A stretch of 64,000 bases of DNA from Shewanella marisflavi (GTDB taxonomy: Bacteria; Pseudomonadota; Gammaproteobacteria; Enterobacterales; Shewanellaceae), in the NCBI RefSeq assembly GCF_023283925.1, contig NZ_JAKIKX010000006.1, positions 62,001-126,000 on the forward strand, written 5' to 3'. The position numbers and the translations under genes were made by a program. Below are positions 33,506 to 43,318 of this stretch, in pieces (position 1 is the stretch's first letter; each line of letters begins with the position of its first letter). The notes beneath the pieces are model-generated. The model saw only the letters and a list, made by a program, of their open reading frames with translations, was not told the origin of the DNA and did not search any database.

Positions 33506-34561
33506 CTAACTCTTAAGTGGCAGCAGTATGGTAAATTCGGTTTTACCGGGCACTGAGTCGCAGTCTATGCGTCCACCGTGCAGCCTGGCGAAATTGTGGG
33601 CAATGGAAAGCCCTAGTCCTGACCCTTGCTCTCTACCCGTGACCATAGGGTAGAAGAGGGTATCCATCAGCTCAGGTTTGATCCCTGGACCATCATCAAT
33701 GATGGACAGCGCCAGCACTAACTTATGGCGTGTAGTGCCTAAGGTGACCTGATGTTGGGTGCGGGTCTTGATGCGAATTTCGCCACCCTCGTCTTCAACT
33801 TCCAGGGCCTGAATGGCGTTCTGTACTATGTTGAGTACCGCCTGTTGCAGCTGCTCCTGATCCATTTCGATATCCGGGATAGAAGGGTCATAGTCCTGGA
33901 TCAGATGGATATTACTTGGCAGCGTGACGGCAACCAGCTTGAGCACCTTCTGGATCACCTCATGGATATTATGCAGGCTGTGCTCAGTGGGCTTCTGAGG
34001 GCCGAGCAGCCTGTCGACCAAATTACGCAGCCTATCAGCCTGCTCTATGATGAGGTCGGTAAACTCGCGCTGGTCGGCGTCTTCTAGTTCACGAGACAGT
34101 AGTTGCGCCGCGCCTCTGAGGCCTCCTAGGGGGTTTTTGATCTCATGGGCTAGATTGCGCACCAGATACTGAGCCGCCTGTTGTTGGGCATCTAAGGTCA
34201 ACTGCTGATGAATCCGCCTTTGTTGATCCACCTGGCGTAACTCCAGTAGCCCTTGTTCAGGCTGATCGGGCTGATTTTCCAGTGGTGTCAGCGTCATGTC
34301 GACCGTATGCTGCTGACCATCCAGCGTTACCAGGTTGGCTGTATTGATTGTGAGCCCCTGATGTTCCTGAATGGCTGTGCGAAGTAACTGATAATCTATG
34401 CTGAGTAACTGGCAGCAGTCGGGGAGGCTGTGCTCTGTGAGGCGATGACTGCCTAACCCAAGAAGTTGCTCTGCCGCGCTATTGGCATAGCACAGCTTGA
34501 GATCATCTGAGATGACAAGTACGGCTGTCACCAGATGATTGAGCAGAGGGTCTGTGTTCAT
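33506..34561 (-). CDS. ntrB: Nitrogen sensor kinase NtrB
   Basis: 351 aa. An N-terminal PAS domain (~5-110), H-box NLAHEIKNPLGGLRGAAQLL with the phosphorylated His, N-box NIVQNAIQA, and G-boxes DDGPGI and GSGLGLSIAHNFA. Cytoplasmic, controlled by PII; phosphorylates or dephosphorylates NtrC. Two overlapping NtrC boxes directly precede its start, so it is probably repressed by NtrC-P as in enteric bacteria. Confidence 0.95.
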   Translation of the reverse strand: MNTDPLLNHLVTAVLVISDDLKLCYANSAAEQLLGLGSHRLTEHSLPDCCQLLSIDYQLLRTAIQEHQGLTINTANLVTLDGQQHTVDMTLTPLENQPDQPEQGLLELRQVDQQRRIHQQLTLDAQQQAAQYLVRNLAHEIKNPLGGLRGAAQLLSRELEDADQREFTDLIIEQADRLRNLVDRLLGPQKPTEHSLHNIHEVIQKVLKLVAVTLPSNIHLIQDYDPSIPDIEMDQEQLQQAVLNIVQNAIQALEVEDEGGEIRIKTRTQHQVTLGTTRHKLVLALSIIDDGPGIKPELMDTLFYPMVTGREQGSGLGLSIAHNFARLHGGRIDCDSVPGKTEFTILLPLKS

Positions 34562-34583
34562 TTACGGCTCCCGGGAAGAAGGT

Positions 34584-34613
34584 TGCACCATAATGGTGCA
34601 CCAATTTGGTGCA
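34584..34613. promoter_or_regulatory. Two overlapping NtrC boxes upstream of ntrB
   Basis: TGCACC-ATAAT-GGTGCA (34584-34600) and TGCACC-AATTT-GGTGCA (34597-34613) share four bases. They lie 23-52 bp before the ntrB ATG, where binding would block transcription. Confidence 0.88.
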
Positions 34614-34686
34614 CGCTGCAAGCTATCTTCACCGGATGCCCTATCGAAGGGAATTTCTAAGTTGTTAAAAATTAAGGTCTAATTTT

Positions 34687-35235
34687 TTAACCGCCCCCAA
34701 ATGGGGTTGCCCTAGGAAGTGCATTTATAGTCGTTCGGTGAAGAAAGACGGTTCTAGGGGGAGTGGATGCAAGTTGTTTGCCGTTTTGTGCCAAGGCCTT
34801 GATTTCAAATTTATGTTCGCCGCGATCGACATTTTCCAGACTAAATACGGGAGTCGCCTGAGGCGGGCTCATCACCTTGCCATCCATGAGTAATACCAGC
34901 ACATGACCGGCCGCCAGATCTGGGGTAATAGAGCCGATCACCGTAATATTGCCGTTATTGTCGCGAATGGTTTCCTCTTCGATGGGGCTGGTGATGCTCA
35001 TCTTATAGAGTGCCTTGGGCTCCTCCTTAGCGGGGGGAGTGTGTTCGCGCACCACTGGGGGCGGCAGTTTGACCTGATTTTGGGTATTTTCTTTGAATTC
35101 GACCTGGGTGGAGTTCTCTACCGGGGTGTCCGAGTAATGTACCTTGCCATCCTTGTCGACCCATTTGTAGATGGCTGCCTGAGCTCCCAGGCTCACTAAT
35201 AGCAGAGTAAACAGCAGTAACGGGCGCATAAACAT
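34687..35235 (-). CDS. DUF4124-domain periplasmic protein
   Basis: 182 aa with a signal peptide (RPLLLFTLLLVSLGAQA). The mature start AIYKWVDKDGKVHYSDTP is the DUF4124 signature. Residues ~75-160 resemble an Ig-like fold (ITSPIEEETIRDNNGNITVIG). Found next to glnA/ntrBC in many gammaproteobacteria. The role is unknown; it may bind peptidoglycan or act in periplasmic assembly. The gene is 125 bp upstream of ntrB in the same direction. Confidence 0.82.
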   Translation of the reverse strand: MFMRPLLLFTLLLVSLGAQAAIYKWVDKDGKVHYSDTPVENSTQVEFKENTQNQVKLPPPVVREHTPPAKEEPKALYKMSITSPIEEETIRDNNGNITVIGSITPDLAAGHVLVLLMDGKVMSPPQATPVFSLENVDRGEHKFEIKALAQNGKQLASTPPRTVFLHRTTINALPRATPFGGG

Positions 35236-35295
35236 TCCTTTTATACCTTGTCTTTGCTACAGATTAGTCGCTTTCGCGGTAAAAAGCATCAGGGC

Positions 35296-35622
35296 TAGGG
35301 CTTGTTGACCTTTCCTGTTTGTTTTTGCTGCCGTTTGTAGTTGATTGGTGCAAGGCAGAGCCTGTGCCGTGTAGTTACGCTACACAAACTGGCGATAACG
35401 CAGTAGCAATTGCCTACAAGCGCAGCCCAAGGGGTTCATCTAAACGCGTCTATCTCATTATGAAAGGCTTCCAGCCTTTCACCACCGACTGTTAGAAATC
35501 GTTCCAAGCGATTTCTTGGTTGTTTGCCATTCCCATAGTGCAACTATGCGTCATGGCACAGCCCTTGAGCATAACGCGTTGAGATTGAACAAAAATTAAA
35601 CCTGAAAGATAAACAGGCCCTA
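35296..35622. mobile_element. MITE-like element with TA-ended terminal inverted repeats
   Basis: 327 bp, non-coding. Left end TAGGGCTTGTTGACCTTTC; right end, reversed, TAGGGCCTGTTTATCTTTC. The match continues imperfectly through a T-rich block for about 32 bp. Both ends terminate in TA, as in elements that insert at TA. The right end supplies bases of the stop codon of the Lrp-type gene. No transposase of this element is present in the window. Confidence 0.7.
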
Positions 35623-36084
35623 AGTTATAGGCAGTTGATGGCGAGAGAAGGTCTGTTTCAGTACCACGGTCGACTCTATGCTGGCGATACACTTAAGGCC
35701 GCCCAGAGAGTGTTTGACGAAGCCTTCATATTCCAGCAGATCATGAGCGACTATCTTAAGTAGGTAATCGTAGGCGCCGGTGATCACCGAGCATTCCTGT
35801 ACCTGAGGTAGACGACTCATCTCCTGTTCAAACTGCTCGCCATAGGTGGCGGAGTTTTCGGTGAGTCGCACAAAGGCATAAACAATGACATTGAGTGCCA
35901 GCGCCTTTGGGTCGAGACGGGCGCTGTAACCCTGAATATAGCCGTCCTGTTCCAACTTCTTGATGCGGCGCAGGCAAGGGGTGTCGGACAGGTTGAGCCG
36001 GTTGGCCAGTTCGGCGACGGGCAAGCGCCCCTCATCTTGCAATATGCTTAAGATCTGTTTGTCTTTGCTGTCGAGTCGTTTCAT
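35620..36084 (-). CDS. Lrp/AsnC-type transcriptional regulator
   Basis: 154 aa, normal length. N-terminal HTH (SILQDEGRLPVAELANRLNLSDTPCLRRIKKLE) and C-terminal RAM domain (VITGAYDYLLKIVAHD). Key DNA-contact residues S33-R38 (positions approximate). It is divergent from a PrnB-like/aminotransferase operon with 218 bp between, so it likely regulates that operon in response to an amino acid, perhaps tryptophan or kynurenine. Its TAG stop overlaps the outer end of the MITE-like element. Confidence 0.88.
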   Translation of the reverse strand: MKRLDSKDKQILSILQDEGRLPVAELANRLNLSDTPCLRRIKKLEQDGYIQGYSARLDPKALALNVIVYAFVRLTENSATYGEQFEQEMSRLPQVQECSVITGAYDYLLKIVAHDLLEYEGFVKHSLGGLKCIASIESTVVLKQTFSRHQLPIT

Positions 36085-36302
36085 TGTCCAAGAGCTTCTT
36101 AGTGGGGTGAGTCACAGCCTAATAGCAAGGCTTATCGCTAGATGGCTTATTTAATCTTGTTGGTTATCACTATTTAAAGGTTTATTTTGATCGGAATCCA
36201 CTAAAATTTCTGTATTTTGGTGATAGATATTGCAGGTTTGCGCTAATGGCTTAATGGTAGCTTATTGAGTCATTATTAAAATAATTAAGAGATAAAAACC
36301 CT

Positions 36303-37475
36303 ATGAGTCAAGATGTCGCGGCCTTCGATCACTGGATCAGGCAGGAGTTTGTCGAGATCAACTCGGCGCTGGAGCGCCTCTACATGCAGCAGAGCGATCC
36401 CGCTAATGTGGTGGGAATTGGCGACGATCTTAAGGCACGGCTGGAACAGGAAGGGCGCACCCTTATTAAGGCCTTGCTGGACGAGGGCAATACCGATGAG
36501 GGCTTCGATGCCGCCTTCGATCTGCTCGGCAATGTTGGCCTCTATATGGCCGCCTGTCGTCGTCACGAGATCACCGAACCGAGCCGTGAAACCAGCTCGC
36601 CGCTGCTGGAGGCCTCTGCCCTGGCGATGCATATCGGCGCCTCTATCGGCGTGACCCCGCGCTTTGCCACTGCTCACCTGACCACCCACAATCGCGCGGT
36701 GAATGGTCTTTATAAGCGCTTTACCGATCTCGACGATGAGAAACTCTTTGTCGACTACAATACCAAGGGGATTTTGGCCTACAAGCGGGCGGCCGATGCG
36801 CTGCTAAAAATCCAACCCCTGGGGATCTCTCATCCTATGACCGCCGAACTCTTGGCCGTGGCCAAGGTAGCACTGGATCAGGTGATCGCCTCAAATCAAA
36901 CCCTGTTTGAGCGTCTCGATACTCAGGCGTTTTTCAACAGTGTGCGCCCCTACTACAAGCCCTACCGTGTCGGTCAGCAGGTTTATCGCGGCGCCAACGC
37001 CGGTGATTTTGCCGGGATCAATGTGATCGATCTGCAGCTGGGTCTCTGCTTCGCCAACGAGGCATCTTACTCTCAGCTGTTGGTGGATAAGTTTCTCTAT
37101 ATGATGCCGGAAGATCAGCGCATCTTGCGCGACTGCATGCGCCGCACCAGCTTGATGGATGAGTTTCTTGCCGCGTGGGAGCAGCGTGATCAGCCTTGGT
37201 ATCGCGAAAACCTGCAGCAGTTTCTGCAGGTGTGTGATGCCCACGGTCAGGGGGCGATACAGCACCACGACCAGCTGGTGGAAAAGTATATTGCTCAGCC
37301 GGCCAAGCAGATGGAAAGCCAACATATCGATAAAGTGACCGCCAGTGGCCCGCCGTTACCTGTACTCTTGGGGGCGCTGGAGAAGCTCAGAGACAGACGT
37401 GCCGCCGCCAAGCGCGATGATATTCGTACCCGTTACGACGATATGGCCAAACTTCGTGCCAGCTTAGAGGGGTAA
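36303..37475 (+). CDS. PrnB-like / DUF1864 heme-dioxygenase-superfamily protein
   Basis: 390 aa. The sequence pattern (NVGLYMAACRRHEI, ATAHLTTHNRAVNGLYKRFT, FFNSVRPYYKPYRVG) is that of DUF1864 proteins, which are related to monodechloroaminopyrrolnitrin synthase PrnB and so to indoleamine/tryptophan 2,3-dioxygenases. CDAHGQGAIQHHDQLVEKYI near 318-337 has candidate heme-ligand His residues. The partner gene 3 bp downstream is a class V aminotransferase. The two probably act on tryptophan or a related indole. The reaction is not known from sequence. Confidence 0.75.
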   Translation: MSQDVAAFDHWIRQEFVEINSALERLYMQQSDPANVVGIGDDLKARLEQEGRTLIKALLDEGNTDEGFDAAFDLLGNVGLYMAACRRHEITEPSRETSSPLLEASALAMHIGASIGVTPRFATAHLTTHNRAVNGLYKRFTDLDDEKLFVDYNTKGILAYKRAADALLKIQPLGISHPMTAELLAVAKVALDQVIASNQTLFERLDTQAFFNSVRPYYKPYRVGQQVYRGANAGDFAGINVIDLQLGLCFANEASYSQLLVDKFLYMMPEDQRILRDCMRRTSLMDEFLAAWEQRDQPWYRENLQQFLQVCDAHGQGAIQHHDQLVEKYIAQPAKQMESQHIDKVTASGPPLPVLLGALEKLRDRRAAAKRDDIRTRYDDMAKLRASLEG

Positions 37476-37478
37476 TCC

Positions 37479-38591
37479 ATGTACCAGAAAGATTTTGTGA
37501 TGCCTAAGGCGGTTTATCTGCTGAATCACTCGGTGGGACGGCCGCAGCAGAGCTTGCGTCAGGCGTTCGATGAGCACTTCTTTCTGCCTTGGCAGGGCTC
37601 GGGGCGCGAACCATGGGGAGATTGGTTGGCTGTAGTGGAAGATTTTCGCATTCAGCTGGCCAGGCTGTTTAATAGTGATGCAAAGTTGTTTTGTCCTCAG
37701 GTCAACCTCTCCAGTGGCCTCACCAAGCTGGTGCAATCTCTGCCCAGACTGACGCGCCCTGGGGCGGTGATCCTGATGAGTGAGAACGATTTTCCCAGTA
37801 TGGGCTTTGCCTTACGTCAGGCGCTGCCTGAGGCTGAGCTGCGTTTTATTCCTGCCGATCAGGATGTGAGCCTGCTGGAAACTTGGCGGCCCCATCTGAG
37901 CGCCGATATCGATCTGGTGTTTATCAGTCATGCCTATTCCAACACGGGGCAGCAGGCGCCACTGGCTGAGCTTTTGCCCCAGGTACGCGCCTTGGGCGCG
38001 CTCTCTTTGGTGGATGTGGCCCAGTCTGCCGGAGTATTACCCTTAGATCTTAGCGCCTTGGCGCCCGACTTTTTGTTGGGCTCTAGCGTTAAGTGGCTCT
38101 GCGGCGGCCCCGGCGCCGCCTATCTCTGGGTCAATGGTGAACAACTTGCAGCGTGTCAGCCTCGGGATGTGGGGTGGTTTAGCCATGAGAATCCCTTCGA
38201 GTTCGATATTCATGACTTTCGCTATCACGATTCGGCGCTTAAGTTTTGGGGCGGTACCCCTTCGGTGGCGCCCTATGCCATGGCTGCCCACAGCATCAGC
38301 TACTTTGCCGACTTGGGGAGCGCCAAGGTACGCCAGCATAACCTGATGCAACTTGAGCGCATTTGGGACTTACTTGGCGAGGCAGTGCGTTCTCCCAGGG
38401 TGGCTTCTCGTTGCAGCGGCACCGCCATTTTGCACTTTGGCGAGAGGCAGTCGCAGGTGCTAGAGGCGCTCACTCAGGCCAACATCAGCTTGGATGTGCG
38501 CCAGCAAGGGATGCGTATCTCGCCCCATATCTATAATGGTGAGCAGGATATGCAGATCTTGTTGGAGGCCTTGAGCCCCTTCAGTGGTTAG
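37479..38591 (+). CDS. Class V PLP aminotransferase (kynureninase/desulfurase fold)
   Basis: 370 aa. The PLP-binding Lys is in LLGSSVKWLCGGPGAAYLW (Lys at ~206), the cofactor Asp in LSLVDVAQSAGVLPLDL and the phosphate site in NLSSGLTKLV. The fold is that of kynureninase and cysteine desulfurase. The RBS GAGGGG lies at the end of the upstream gene, and only 3 bp separate the two. With a dioxygenase-like partner and an Lrp-type regulator, a tryptophan-to-kynurenine type route is plausible. The 370-aa length is shorter than standard kynureninase. Confidence 0.82.
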   Translation: MYQKDFVMPKAVYLLNHSVGRPQQSLRQAFDEHFFLPWQGSGREPWGDWLAVVEDFRIQLARLFNSDAKLFCPQVNLSSGLTKLVQSLPRLTRPGAVILMSENDFPSMGFALRQALPEAELRFIPADQDVSLLETWRPHLSADIDLVFISHAYSNTGQQAPLAELLPQVRALGALSLVDVAQSAGVLPLDLSALAPDFLLGSSVKWLCGGPGAAYLWVNGEQLAACQPRDVGWFSHENPFEFDIHDFRYHDSALKFWGGTPSVAPYAMAAHSISYFADLGSAKVRQHNLMQLERIWDLLGEAVRSPRVASRCSGTAILHFGERQSQVLEALTQANISLDVRQQGMRISPHIYNGEQDMQILLEALSPFSG

Positions 38592-38621
38592 CCGGCGGGG
38601 TTATCAAAGATAAGGGTTAAC

Positions 38622-38653
38622 AAAAAAGCCAGGCTCTAGGGCCTGGCTTTTGT
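38622..38653 (+). terminator. Terminator after the aminotransferase gene
   Basis: AAAAAAGCCAGGC-TCTAG-GGCCTGGCTTTT hairpin; works for the plus strand and, by its A-run, for the convergent peptidase gene. Confidence 0.88.
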
Positions 38654-38706
38654 ATCAGAGACAGTGTCTCGTCCTGAAATGTTTTTAGCGCTTTGCTAAT
38701 GTTTTT

Positions 38707-39531
38707 CTAACGCTTCGCTAATGTCAGCTCGACGAAACGTTTGATGATGGCGGCATTGGCCAAAATGCGCTGATCGAAACTTTGCTTGCCTGGGGTTTCA
38801 CTACACACGCCGACGCTAGCGCCCAGACGAACCAGGAAGGCTTCGAAGGAGAGGTCGAAATGGTTGAAGATGATGCCATCTTTTACCGGGCAATCATCGA
38901 TCAGTCCGTCCTGGGCGATAGGGAAATAGTGTCCTAGGGCGTCGCGCAGTTCACGGCTGAATTGGCCGGGTTGCTGATTGGCCTCGAAAGAGTAGATGTA
39001 GGTGTCATTCATTAGCACATCTTCATGGCAGGTCAGTATGCCATCTTTACTGGCGGCGGCCAGCAGCTGTGAGTGCGCCAGTAAGATCTCACCCTCGCTT
39101 GAGGTATCTTGGTTGCTACGGCCACGACCATTTTCCAGCACGAACCCACGATTAGGGTTTTGCCCCTGCTTATTAAATCTGTGTCCTCGCTTGAAACCTG
39201 TGGGGTTTACCAGAGGCAGTAGGCTGAGATTGAGCTGACTAAAGAGTTCGGGTTCCAGCTCGTTGAGAAAGTAGAGCAGACCCCAAGGGCCGGCAGCCTC
39301 TTCACCGTGAAAGCCTGCGCTGATCAGGATAGAAGGCTGATCGGCTTTCTGCGCTGGTGATTGATACAGTTCCAGTGGGTGTGGCCCGGCATCGCCCAGT
39401 TTTCGCGCCTGTAGACCCAGTCGGCTGGTCTGCTCAGACAGGCGGGCATAAAAGGTGCTGATTTCATTGCTTTGACAACTGAAAATATCACTGTGCCAGG
39501 TAAAAGACTGGAAGGGATCACGGCTAGACAT
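38707..39531 (-). CDS. M14-family zinc metallopeptidase
   Basis: 274 aa, no signal peptide. Zinc ligands appear as SAGFHGEEAAGPWG (His-x-x-Glu, ~72-75) and ILTCHEDVLMN (His). The candidate catalytic Glu is in VCSETPGKQSF near the end. Substrate-carboxylate contacts NPTGFKRGHRFNKQG and NPNRGF are typical of M14 enzymes. Possible activity is a carboxypeptidase or amidohydrolase on a small peptide or acyl-amino acid. It is convergent with the aminotransferase operon. Confidence 0.8.
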   Translation of the reverse strand: MSSRDPFQSFTWHSDIFSCQSNEISTFYARLSEQTSRLGLQARKLGDAGPHPLELYQSPAQKADQPSILISAGFHGEEAAGPWGLLYFLNELEPELFSQLNLSLLPLVNPTGFKRGHRFNKQGQNPNRGFVLENGRGRSNQDTSSEGEILLAHSQLLAAASKDGILTCHEDVLMNDTYIYSFEANQQPGQFSRELRDALGHYFPIAQDGLIDDCPVKDGIIFNHFDLSFEAFLVRLGASVGVCSETPGKQSFDQRILANAAIIKRFVELTLAKR

Positions 39532-39650
39532 AATGGATTCTAAGGTAATTGTTGGGCGTGATCATGATAGCAGTTTGGTCATAAAGATAAATCAATTTTG
39601 TGGTGCTTGTCAGGTGGTTAAGCCGATAGCATCTCTTGGTAAATAGGCAT

Positions 39651-39682
39651 AAAAAAGCCGCCTTAAGCGGCGGCTTCTTCAA
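39651..39682 (-). terminator. Terminator of glnA
   Basis: On the minus strand: GAAGCCGCCGCTTAAGGCGGCTTTTTTATG in outline, stem GCCGCC/GGCGGC with TTAAG loop and a T-run. It is 28 bp after the glnA stop. Confidence 0.9.
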
Positions 39683-39709
39683 GCGATAATCCTATCTTAC
39701 AGGAAAGGA

Positions 39710-41119
39710 TTACAGGCTGTAGTACAGCTCGAACTCAGCTGGGTGAGTCGTGCGAGATACTTTCTCGGCTTCAGCAGTCTTCAGTGCAATGTAAGAATCG
39801 ATGAAGTCATTGCTGAATACGCCGCCACGAGTCAAGAACTCACGGTCTGCATCCAGGTTCTCTAGTGCGTTCTCAAGAGAGGTCGCAACCTGTGGGATCT
39901 CTGCCGCTTCTTCAGCTGGTAGGTCGTACAGATCCTTGTCCATAGCTTCACCTGGGTGGATCTTGTTCTGGATACCGTCAAGACCAGCCATTAGCAGTGC
40001 CGCAAACGCCAGGTATGGGTTAGCCGTTGGATCTGGGAAGCGAGTCTCGATACGACGAGCCTTAGGGCTTGGTACTACTGGGATACGGATAGACGCAGAG
40101 CGGTTACGTGCCGAGTAGGCCAGCATGACAGGTGCTTCGAAGTGAGGTACTAGACGCTTGTACGAGTTAGTGCTTGGGTTAGTAAAGGCGTTCAGCGCGC
40201 GAGCGTGCTTGATGATACCGCCGATGTAGTAAAGTGCTGTCTCGCTCAGACCGGCATACTTGTCGCCAGAGAAGAGGTTAACACCGTCTTTTGCCAGAGA
40301 TTGGTGAACGTGCATACCGCTACCGTTGTCGCCAACGATTGGCTTAGGCATGAAGGTTGCTGTTTTGCCGTAAGCGTGGGCCATGTTGTGAACCACATAC
40401 TTAAGGATCTGGATTTCATCGGCTTTTTCAGTCAGCTTGTTGAAGCGAGTTGCGATCTCGTTCTGACCGGCAGTCGCCACTTCGTGGTGATGCGCTTCAA
40501 CTACTTGACCCATCTCTTCCAGTACCAGACACATGGCGCTACGAAGATCTTGTGAAGAGTCAACCGGTGCTACTGGGAAGTAACCACCTTTAACGAATGG
40601 GCGGTGACCAGTGTTACCGTCGTCATAGTGAGTACCTGAGTTCCAAGCCGCTTCTTTAGCGTCTAGCTTAACGAAACAGCCAGACATGTCTGTGCCGAAT
40701 TTAACGTCGTCGAACAGGAAGAACTCTGGCTCAGGACCAATCAATACGGTATCGGCGATACCAGTAGAGACCAGGTACTCTTCGGCTTTCTTAGCGATAG
40801 AGCGTGGGTCACGGTCATAACCAGTCATAGTGCCTGGCTCAAGAATGTCACAACGGATCAGCGCTGTGGTTTCTTCGGTGAACGGGTCAAGTACGAAGGT
40901 CGTTGGGTCTGGCATCAGTACCATGTCTGATTCGTTAATGCCTTTCCAGCCAGCAATAGATGAACCATCGAACATTTTACCGTCTTCAAAGAAATCGGCA
41001 TCAACCTGATGAGTAGGGATAGAAACGTGCTGCTCTTTACCTTTAGTATCGGTAAAACGCAAATCAACAAACTTAACTTCAAGTTCTTCTAGTTGTTGTA
41101 AAACTGATTCAACTGACAT
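39710..41119 (-). CDS. glnA: Glutamine synthetase type I
   Basis: 469 aa, standard for GSI-beta. It makes glutamine from glutamate, NH4+ and ATP. Blocks seen are [26 protein letters not shown] (metal ligands), [11 protein letters not shown] (ATP/metal), and [10 protein letters not shown]. The Tyr in [12 protein letters not shown] is the adenylylation site, so activity is controlled covalently. Transcription has a sigma54 promoter at 41203-41217 and NtrC enhancers at 41281-41340. Confidence 0.98.
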   Translation of the reverse strand: MSVESVLQQLEELEVKFVDLRFTDTKGKEQHVSIPTHQVDADFFEDGKMFDGSSIAGWKGINESDMVLMPDPTTFVLDPFTEETTALIRCDILEPGTMTGYDRDPRSIAKKAEEYLVSTGIADTVLIGPEPEFFLFDDVKFGTDMSGCFVKLDAKEAAWNSGTHYDDGNTGHRPFVKGGYFPVAPVDSSQDLRSAMCLVLEEMGQVVEAHHHEVATAGQNEIATRFNKLTEKADEIQILKYVVHNMAHAYGKTATFMPKPIVGDNGSGMHVHQSLAKDGVNLFSGDKYAGLSETALYYIGGIIKHARALNAFTNPSTNSYKRLVPHFEAPVMLAYSARNRSASIRIPVVPSPKARRIETRFPDPTANPYLAFAALLMAGLDGIQNKIHPGEAMDKDLYDLPAEEAAEIPQVATSLENALENLDADREFLTRGGVFSNDFIDSYIALKTAEAEKVSRTTHPAEFELYYSL

Positions 41120-41202
41120 TCTAAAGTCTCCGAGTAGAGTAGAGGGGATGCCCTTCTTATATCATTCAACGTTGCGACCAACGCGGTTATGGCATGAGTA
41201 TA

Positions 41203-41217
41203 GCTAGACTCATGCCA
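41203..41217 (-). promoter_or_regulatory. Sigma54 promoter of glnA
   Basis: Minus strand TGGC-ATGAGTC-TAGC: perfect -24 TGGC and one mismatch in the -12 TTGC, with correct 7-nt spacing. Start of transcription near 41191, about 70 nt before the glnA ATG. Confidence 0.8.
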
Positions 41218-41280
41218 AAAGTTTAAAGTATTGATTTTTATAGGAACAATAAAGATGGTCAGTGACGGGAATCGCACGTT

Positions 41281-41340
41281 TGCACCATTAAGGTGCATTG
41301 CTTGCACCCTGCTGGTGCGGTCACCAAGATGGTGCGCACC
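41281..41340. promoter_or_regulatory. NtrC enhancer cluster between glnA and typA
   Basis: Three boxes: TGCACC-ATTAA-GGTGCA (41281-41297), GCACC-CTGCT-GGTGC (41304-41318) and CACC-AAGAT-GGTG (41322-41334), which runs into GGTGCGCACC. They are centred ~90-140 bp upstream of the glnA sigma54 start. Boxes 1 and 2 are 22 bp apart, i.e. on the same helix face. The typA promoter must lie between this cluster and 41487. Confidence 0.9.
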
Positions 41341-41486
41341 AAGATAAACCTGACTATTCATGCTGACTAAAAAATAATCCTGTGCGAGAGCCCTCTGCTA
41401 GAGTAGAATGGCACGTTTTTTATTGCAACAGCTATTATTAGAGCTGTTATCAATACCCTATTTTTTTGATGGTAAGAGGTTTATCC

Positions 41487-43310
41487 GTGTTAGAGAATTT
41501 ACGTAACATCGCCATTATTGCGCACGTTGACCATGGTAAAACGACCCTGGTTGATAAGTTGCTGGCACAGTCTGGAACCCTTGAGACTCGAGGAGAGGCC
41601 GCTGAGCGGGTGATGGATTCCAACGATCTTGAGAAGGAGCGTGGAATCACGATTCTGGCGAAAAATACTGCCATCAAGTGGAACGATTATCGTATTAATA
41701 TCGTTGATACCCCAGGTCACGCCGACTTCGGTGGTGAGGTTGAACGTGTACTTTCTATGGTTGACTGTGTGTTACTGCTAGTTGATGCGGTCGATGGTCC
41801 AATGCCACAGACACGTTTCGTGACCAAGAAAGCTTTCGCACAGGGCCTTAAGCCTATCGTAGTGATCAACAAAATCGACCGTCCAGGCGCGCGCCCTGAT
41901 TGGGTTATCGACCAGGTATTCGATCTGTTCGACAACTTAGGTGCAACCGACGAGCAGCTGGACTTCCCGATCGTATACGCCTCTGCACTCAACGGTTTCG
42001 CGACTCTGGATCCTGAAGACACAGGTACCGACATGACACCGCTGTTCGAAACCATCGTTGAGAAGGTTTCTTCACCGGATGCTGATGCCGAAGGTGCTTT
42101 CCAGATGCAGATCTCTCAGCTGGACTACAACTCATATGTAGGCGTTATCGGCGTTGGCCGTATCAAGCGTGGTAGCGTCAAGGTAAACCAACAGGTTACT
42201 GTTGTGTGTGCCGATGGTAAGACTCGTAACGGTAAGATTGGCCAGGTTCTGGGTTACATGGGTCTGGATCGTCACGAAGTGACTGAAGCTAATGCTGGCG
42301 ACATCGTAGCAATTAACGGTCTGGGTGAACTGAAGATCTCTGACACAGTATGTGCCGTAGGCAGCGCTGAAGCCTTGCCGCCTCTTTCTGTGGACGAGCC
42401 AACACTGACCATGACTTTCCAGGTCAACACCTCTCCATTTGCAGGTAAAGAAGGTAAGTACGTGACATCACGTAACATTCTTGAGCGTCTGCAGCAGGAG
42501 CTGATACACAACGTGGCACTGCGCGTCGAAGAAACTGACAGCCCAGACCGTTTCCGCGTATCGGGCCGTGGTGAGCTTCACCTGTCTATCCTGATCGAAA
42601 ACATGCGTCGTGAAGGCTACGAGCTAGCGGTTTCACGTCCAGAAGTGATCATCAAAGATATCGACGGCGAGAAGTGCGAGCCATTTGAAACTCTGACCGT
42701 GGATGTTGAAGAAGAACACCAAGGTGCGGTGATCGAGAAGCTAGGTACTCGTAAGGCCGACATGCGTGACATGCAGCCAGACGGTAAGGGTCGTGTACGT
42801 ATCGATTTCATCATTCCTAGCCGTGGTCTAATCGGTTTCCAAACCGAGTTCATGACAGCCACTTCGGGTACGGGTCTTATCTACCACTCATTTGACCATT
42901 ACGGTCCAGTGAAGGGCGGTGACATTGGTCAGCGTCAAAACGGTGTGTTGATCTCTAACGCTACTGGTAAGGCACTAACCTTTGCTCTGTTCGGTCTGCA
43001 AGACCGTGGTCGTCTGATGATTGGTCACGCTGCCGAGGTTTATGAAGGCCAGGTAGTGGGTATCCACTCTCGTGCTAACGATCTGACAGTGAACTGTCTG
43101 AAAGGTAAGCAGCTGACTAACATGCGCGCCTCTGGTACCGACGAAGCTCAGGTACTGACACCGCATATTCAGATGACCCTTGAGCAGGCGCTTGAGTTTA
43201 TCGATGACGACGAATTGGTAGAAGTGACCCCGCTAAGCATTCGTGTGCGTAAGCGTCACCTGACCGAAAACGATCGTAAGCGTGCTAGCCGCGCCTCAAA
43301 AGACGCTTAA
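41487..43310 (+). CDS. typA: Ribosome-associated GTPase BipA/TypA
   Basis: 607 aa when started at the GTG at 41487 ([11 protein letters not shown]), which gives the same length as the E. coli protein and has AGAGG about 8 bp upstream; an ATG six codons earlier is possible. G1 [10 protein letters not shown]2 RGITI, G3 [11 protein letters not shown] and G4 NKID are present, followed by EF-G-like domains and the BipA C-terminal domain. It binds the ribosome and is needed in stress and cold growth. It is divergent from glnA, a conserved gammaproteobacterial arrangement. Confidence 0.95.
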   Translation: MLENLRNIAIIAHVDHGKTTLVDKLLAQSGTLETRGEAAERVMDSNDLEKERGITILAKNTAIKWNDYRINIVDTPGHADFGGEVERVLSMVDCVLLLVDAVDGPMPQTRFVTKKAFAQGLKPIVVINKIDRPGARPDWVIDQVFDLFDNLGATDEQLDFPIVYASALNGFATLDPEDTGTDMTPLFETIVEKVSSPDADAEGAFQMQISQLDYNSYVGVIGVGRIKRGSVKVNQQVTVVCADGKTRNGKIGQVLGYMGLDRHEVTEANAGDIVAINGLGELKISDTVCAVGSAEALPPLSVDEPTLTMTFQVNTSPFAGKEGKYVTSRNILERLQQELIHNVALRVEETDSPDRFRVSGRGELHLSILIENMRREGYELAVSRPEVIIKDIDGEKCEPFETLTVDVEEEHQGAVIEKLGTRKADMRDMQPDGKGRVRIDFIIPSRGLIGFQTEFMTATSGTGLIYHSFDHYGPVKGGDIGQRQNGVLISNATGKALTFALFGLQDRGRLMIGHAAEVYEGQVVGIHSRANDLTVNCLKGKQLTNMRASGTDEAQVLTPHIQMTLEQALEFIDDDELVEVTPLSIRVRKRHLTENDRKRASRASKDA

Positions 43311-43318
43311 TTTGGGTT

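Noticed and set aside
40205-40555. Open frame of 116 codons opposite glnA, and similar long antisense frames in other genes
   Set aside because: They mirror the codon pattern of the real genes, have no RBS and no recognisable product.
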